From an archaeon (GTDB lineage: Archaea; Asgardarchaeota; Hermodarchaeia; Hermodarchaeales; Hermodarchaeaceae): a stretch of DNA of 9,840 bases. The DNA is taken from NCBI GenBank assembly GCA_016550405.1, contig JABXGX010000178.1, positions 1-9,840 on the forward strand. The letters are read 5' to 3'. The position numbers were made by a program, and so were the translations under genes. A model generated the notes under the pieces. The model saw only the letters and a list, made by a program, of their open reading frames with translations. It ran no database searches and had not been told where the DNA came from. Positions 7,183 to 9,840 of the stretch are shown in pieces (within the stretch, counting starts at the first letter, position 1; every line of letters begins with the position of its first letter).

Positions 7183-8133
7183 ATGACCCACGAAGATGCC
7201 TTCAGGGTAGCGTTTGACCACCTGCAACGGTATGAGATATACCGTCTACTACGAGCACTGAGCGTGCTCGTCGTCTATCTAGGGTTTGGCTTCTACCTAA
7301 CTTCCCCCGGAGTGTTAGGCGCCCTAGCCAAGTATCTCGAAATGGTGTTTGAGTGGCTGGAATTGCCATGCTACTACGAAAATACGTGCTTTCAGGCTGC
7401 GTATTTCTTGGCAGTGCATATCCAATTGGCTATTTTCGTTGTTTTCGTACTCGTCTTCGTTATTCTCATCTTTCCAACTGTTCGCTCTCTCACGAAGCCA
7501 TCGACAAAACTCCACGTAATGCTGCCTCAGCGGTTAGGTTTCTCGGTGTCCTTAGTCTTGTTTTTTACCACTTTTCACAACTTCATCATCGCACAATTGT
7601 ACTGGCAGTTTTACTATCGAGTCTTGGAAGTGTGGGGGTACATACCTGTGGGTATACCGCAGCCTTACTACAACAATCCGATATTGGTTCCAGTATACAT
7701 TGCACTAGCAAGTTACATGCTAGTTTCAACCGTAATTCTTTCTGGCTTCTTTTGGCCAGTACTAGGGGTGATTTGGACTATGCGTGTACTGCACCGTGCT
7801 ATTCCCAAATCAGATTTCCCCGAACTACGAAAGTTACGGAACGCCCTTATTGTACTCGGTGTCATCCATATCAGTATTTACATATGTTTTGGCCTTATTT
7901 CGGGACCGTTGTATTGGATCGTTACTGAAGTTCCCAAACTGATGCAATTCATTCAGGGATATCTATTACTCATCCTCTTCAACATTCTCTTTGGAGTAAC
8001 CCTTAGCGTCTACATCATAACCGGATGGGATCTTCTCAAAAGAGCGGATTTGGTGTTGGAAGGACCGTTCAGTAAAAAAGGATTCGACAGTGAGGGATTC
8101 GATGAATCAGGAGAACCGCTCCCCGAATGGTAA
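7183..8133 (+). CDS. Six-helix membrane protein, partner of a winged-helix regulator
   Basis: A 316-residue polytopic protein I do not recognise. A soluble, partly charged N-terminus (HEDAFRVAFDHLQRYEIYR) precedes hydrophobic segments at about 21-43, 72-100, 118-140, 167-200, 220-245 and 258-283. Cys 63 and Cys 69 sit in the first extramembrane loop and could form a disulfide. A basic loop at about 201-219 (RVLHRAIPKSDFPELRKLR) and a 30-residue acidic tail (DSEGFDESGEPLPEW) are probably cytosolic. The ATG at 7183 has no strong ribosome binding site, and a TATA box 36 bases upstream suggests a nearly leaderless message. Its last 32 bases overlap the winged-helix gene, which implies coupled translation and a shared task. 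Sensing a membrane or envelope state for the regulator is inference. Confidence 0.85.
   Translation: MTHEDAFRVAFDHLQRYEIYRLLRALSVLVVYLGFGFYLTSPGVLGALAKYLEMVFEWLELPCYYENTCFQAAYFLAVHIQLAIFVVFVLVFVILIFPTVRSLTKPSTKLHVMLPQRLGFSVSLVLFFTTFHNFIIAQLYWQFYYRVLEVWGYIPVGIPQPYYNNPILVPVYIALASYMLVSTVILSGFFWPVLGVIWTMRVLHRAIPKSDFPELRKLRNALIVLGVIHISIYICFGLISGPLYWIVTEVPKLMQFIQGYLLLILFNILFGVTLSVYIITGWDLLKRADLVLEGPFSKKGFDSEGFDESGEPLPEW
8092..8095 (+). promoter_or_regulatory. Internal ribosome binding site deciding the start of the winged-helix gene
   Basis: GAGG, six bases before the ATG at 8102, lies inside the end of the upstream membrane-protein gene. It favours ATG 8102 over the in-frame GTG at 8090, although AAAGG at about 8078-8082 could serve that GTG. 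The two candidate sites sit in a short imperfect repeat, AGGATTCGA and GGGATTCGA. Confidence 0.5.
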
Positions 8134-8413
8134 CATCCTCGGACCCTCCATCCCGCTTTCCATCATGCTCCTCCTGTACACCCATCAACGCGTGAAGTTC
8201 ACCATCCTCCAAAAACTCCTCGACACCACTCCCGGCAACCTCGACTACCACCTCCAACGCCTCGCCAAAGCTAGGTATGTGACCCTCACCAAACGACTGT
8301 TCCCCCGACGACCCCTCACCATCATCACCATCACCGAACACGGCAAAACCGCCTTCCAAGACTATGTAGCGCAGTTCCAAGACATCCTCGACCGAATCGA
8401 AGCCGAGGACTAG
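8102..8413 (+). CDS. Winged-helix DNA-binding regulator (HTH_34-like)
   Basis: A 103-residue protein that is essentially one winged helix-turn-helix domain. Helix 1 is IMLLLYTH, the turn region VKFTILQKLL (31-40), and the recognition helix TPGNLDYHLQRLAKARYV (43-60). A beta wing with RLFPRRP follows at about 60-78, then a dimerisation helix HGKTAFQDYVAQFQDILDRI. The TPGNLDYHL...L pattern is typical of the PF13601-like family of archaeal transcriptional regulators related to MarR/ArsR folds. No effector domain or cysteine sensor is present. It overlaps the preceding membrane gene by 32 bases (44 if the GTG at 8090 is used), so the pair is probably one translationally coupled operon. Codons end strongly in C or A, unlike the mixed usage of the membrane gene. 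Targets are unknown; the palindrome at 8496-8511 downstream is a candidate. Confidence 0.88.
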   Translation: MNQENRSPNGNILGPSIPLSIMLLLYTHQRVKFTILQKLLDTTPGNLDYHLQRLAKARYVTLTKRLFPRRPLTIITITEHGKTAFQDYVAQFQDILDRIEAED

Positions 8414-8477
8414 ATAACTCACCAATTTGCGAGTTCTTCAACTCCGCAAAGTCCCACAAGAATATCCAATAATTTCA

Positions 8478-8485
8478 TTTATATG
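8478..8485 (+). promoter_or_regulatory. TATA box for the helical-repeat protein gene
   Basis: TTTATATG matches seven of the eight positions of the archaeal TTTATATA box and lies about 47 bases before the ATG at 8525. Transcription would start near 8505, giving a leader of about 20 bases. No good Shine-Dalgarno site is present in that leader. Confidence 0.5.
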
Positions 8486-8495
8486 TAAGAATTGC

Positions 8496-8511
8496 CTAGA
8501 TGAAAATCTAG
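8496..8511 (+). promoter_or_regulatory. Palindrome/hairpin at the predicted transcription start
   Basis: CTAGAT-GAAA-ATCTAG is a perfect 6-base inverted repeat around a GAAA spacer. It begins 11 bases downstream of the TATA box, so it covers the expected start of transcription. As DNA it could be an operator for a dimeric regulator such as the winged-helix protein encoded just upstream. As RNA it would be a small hairpin with a GNRA tetraloop. A short match like this can also arise by chance. Confidence 0.3.
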
Positions 8512-8524
8512 AGAAAAGCGCTCA

Positions 8525-9319
8525 ATGGACGAATCACTAATGGCTTCATCTCAGAAAGGAACGGAAAACACTGTGATATGGATCCTCCTTGCCAATGGTC
8601 AGATTGATGATGCACTCCGCCTCGCACAAAGCGACTCGTCAAGACGGAAAGACCTGGAACACACCCGACTTGAAGAAGACTACGAAATTCGAATCCGCGG
8701 ACTTTGGCTACTCCACGAACTCGGAGAACCCCTCACTATAGAAGAACTCGTACCCCTCTTCAACAGCAACGATGATGAAGCCATAATAGGCGCAGCCCTG
8801 CTCATGAGTGAAGTCAACGGAACAACCGCACTCATAAAACTCATCGACGGCATCCCTCGCATTGTGACACATTTACTCAAAGAAGACCATAAGCGAGCAG
8901 AAGAAATCGCTGAAATAGAAGGCTGGGACGAACACTTCCCTGAACCTCGAGATCCTATGACCGTGTTATGGGCAATCGTCCTCGCACTGAGCAACCATGG
9001 TCAAAAAGCCATCGAACCCATTCGCATGAGAATGACGGACCTAATCAAGAAAAATGGGCTGGAAGAATATTCGCTGATAGAGACCATAAACACCCTAAAA
9101 CTCGCATTACATCTCATAGGGAAAGAAGGAATACGCATCTACAAAGAAATCGAAAGAAATACAACAAAAGAAACCTTCTTCTACTACGAGGAATGCTTCG
9201 GCCCCGTCGACTTATACGAATTTGCTAAAAAATTAGACCAAATACTAACCCGAAATCCAACTTATGCACGTTATCCAAAAAGATCTCTAGCAAAAATCAA
9301 GTTACCAAGAGAAGAATAA
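8525..9319 (+). CDS. HEAT-like helical-repeat protein
   Basis: A 264-residue soluble, highly charged, mostly helical protein; exact family not recognised. Residues about 53-108 look like two HEAT or PBS-lyase-type repeats (IRIRGLWLLHELGEPLTIEELV, then DDEAIIGAALLMSEVNG). Further helix pairs lie at about 110-125, 137-168 and 180-215. A short N-terminal helix pair (LLANGQIDDALRLA, 21-34) is TPR-like. No enzyme motif, signal peptide or membrane segment is visible. Such repeats usually act as protein-binding scaffolds. Start ATG 8525 is used because the TATA box is about 47 bases upstream; an alternative Met at residue 6 exists. Codons end mainly in C or A. The gene is convergent with the GTPase, the stops being three bases apart, so it is probably separately transcribed from it. 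A functional link to the GTPase is only proximity. Confidence 0.82.
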   Translation: MDESLMASSQKGTENTVIWILLANGQIDDALRLAQSDSSRRKDLEHTRLEEDYEIRIRGLWLLHELGEPLTIEELVPLFNSNDDEAIIGAALLMSEVNGTTALIKLIDGIPRIVTHLLKEDHKRAEEIAEIEGWDEHFPEPRDPMTVLWAIVLALSNHGQKAIEPIRMRMTDLIKKNGLEEYSLIETINTLKLALHLIGKEGIRIYKEIERNTTKETFFYYEECFGPVDLYEFAKKLDQILTRNPTYARYPKRSLAKIKLPREE

Positions 9320-9322
9320 GCA

Positions 9323-9814
9323 CTACTCAGTCCCAATGTATTTATCGACGGCATCGAGCAAAATTTGCATCATCTCTTCTTTGCGCTTCTGATCGATTGC
9401 CACCATCCCAAAAGCAGGAATACCGAGAATCCGCTCAACCAGCTCAGGCGACAAAGCGCCCTCAAGGTCCTGCTTATTCGCAATCGCCCACACCGGCACC
9501 CCAGGCGCATCCTTCCGAATCACATCCAAAATCTCCTTCGTCGCAATCACATTATTCAACGTCGAATCCGTAATAATAAACACGATATCTGAACCCCGAA
9601 AATAAATCGTCCACAGCCTGCGAAACCGCTCCTGCCCCGCGAAGTCCCAAAGGATTATGGAGTAGGTTCCGTAGCGTGTGGCTTCGATTTGTTCGATGCT
9701 GAGGGCGATGGTGGGGACGTATTCGGTGGGTGGGGCGCCGCCTTTGAGGAGTCGGAGGAGGGTGGTTTTGCCGACGCCGCCTTCGCCGACGAGGCTGACT
9801 TTGAGTTTGCTCAT
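9323..9814 (-). CDS. Small GTPase of the Ras/Arf type, possibly the C-terminal part of a longer protein
   Basis: A 163-residue complete G domain. The P-loop GEGGVGKT is at 10-17, with the G2 Thr at 35 (VPTI). G3 WDFAGQE is at 56-62, with the catalytic-type Gln 61. G4 NKQD is at 113-116, the Arf-like form. The G5 region reads MVAID rather than a clear SAK/CSA-like motif. It would bind and hydrolyse GTP as a molecular switch. There is no N-terminal myristoylation glycine or amphipathic helix and no C-terminal prenylation cysteine, so any membrane attachment must come through partners. Codon choice switches abruptly at codon 58/59. The frame stays open from the ATG to the window edge (EDLIDNYI before Met) with no alternative start and no ribosome binding site, so the true start may lie outside the window. 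A broken copy lies at 6815-7138. Confidence 0.92.
   Translation of the reverse strand: MSKLKVSLVGEGGVGKTTLLRLLKGGAPPTEYVPTIALSIEQIEATRYGTYSIILWDFAGQERFRRLWTIYFRGSDIVFIITDSTLNNVIATKEILDVIRKDAPGVPVWAIANKQDLEGALSPELVERILGIPAFGMVAIDQKRKEEMMQILLDAVDKYIGTE
9368..9582 (-). repeat. Direct repeat, right copy (within the intact GTPase)
   Basis: Counterpart of 6836-7050, same orientation, about 79 percent identical by hand count. It covers the G4 half of the GTPase. Beyond 9582 the similarity to the left copy falls off quickly, before the codon-usage switch at 9640/9641. Confidence 0.8.
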
Positions 9815-9840
9815 GATGTAGTTGTCGATGAGGTCTTCGA

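Noticed and set aside
7353..7928. 191-codon plus-strand frame inside the membrane-protein gene
   Set aside because: It is an out-of-frame shadow of the 316-residue membrane protein. Its cysteine- and serine-rich sequence has no domain character.
8416..8435. Inverted repeat AACTC/GAGTT just after the winged-helix gene, considered as a terminator
   Set aside because: The stem is only five bases with a ten-base loop and is not followed by a T tract.
8680..8994. Minus-strand frame of 104 codons antisense to the helical-repeat gene
   Set aside because: Ser/Arg-rich low-complexity sequence mirroring the C/A-ending codons of the real gene. No start signal is visible.
6836..9582. Possible composite transposon, because direct repeats flank three genes
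   Set aside because: The repeats are pieces of a GTPase coding sequence. No transposase, terminal inverted repeats or target duplication are present.
1..9840. CRISPR array, tRNA, rRNA or a defence-system cassette
   Set aside because: No regularly spaced repeats, cloverleaf-like sequence, rRNA segments, or nuclease, helicase, methylase or toxin-antitoxin motifs were seen in either strand.

Overview
Organism. The window looks archaeal, and most likely comes from an Asgard archaeon of moderate GC content. The basis is a compact Arf/Ras-type small GTPase plus a second, decayed GTPase copy, archaeal-style TATA boxes close to start codons, a stand-alone winged-helix regulator, a zinc-ribbon membrane protein and a large secreted beta-rich protein. 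This is inference from gene content. No rRNA, tRNA or other lineage marker is present, and small GTPases also occur in some bacteria and other archaea.

Layout. From 62 to 2784, four genes lie on the minus strand with gaps of 130-200 bases: a small four-helix membrane protein (DUF6992-like), an unrecognised membrane protein, a cysteine-rich DUF3795 protein and a multi-pass membrane protein with an inserted zinc ribbon. A 600-base divergent spacer (2785-3383) holds promoter-like A/T boxes, a GGAATC cluster and a possible TPR remnant. From 3384 to 6752 a single plus-strand gene encodes a 1122-residue secreted protein with two tandem Trp/Tyr-rich beta modules, a third related-looking module, and a C-terminal part with a Gly/Ala-rich helical stretch. 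A strong hairpin terminator follows it.

From 6815 to 7138 the minus strand carries a broken GTPase copy that keeps the G4 half and has lost the P-loop and DxxG half. Next come a plus-strand polytopic membrane protein (7183-8133) whose end overlaps a winged-helix regulator (8102-8413), then a HEAT-like helical protein (8525-9319) behind a good TATA box. An intact small GTPase (9323-9814, minus) runs tail-to-tail with it.

How the genes may work together. The membrane protein and winged-helix regulator overlap and are probably co-translated, which suggests a membrane-linked transcriptional control pair. The helical-repeat protein next to a GTPase could be a partner, but they are convergent, so this is only proximity. 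The broken and intact GTPase copies form direct repeats of about 215 bases around the three-gene block, which points to past duplication.

The most unusual signal is inside the intact GTPase. The first 58 codons end almost only in C or A, then from codon 59 they end almost only in G or T. This abrupt switch suggests a mosaic gene, or an assembly chimera. The same frame stays open upstream of the ATG to the window edge in the same codon style, so the GTPase domain may belong to a longer protein. I did not find a clearly new defence or mobile system.
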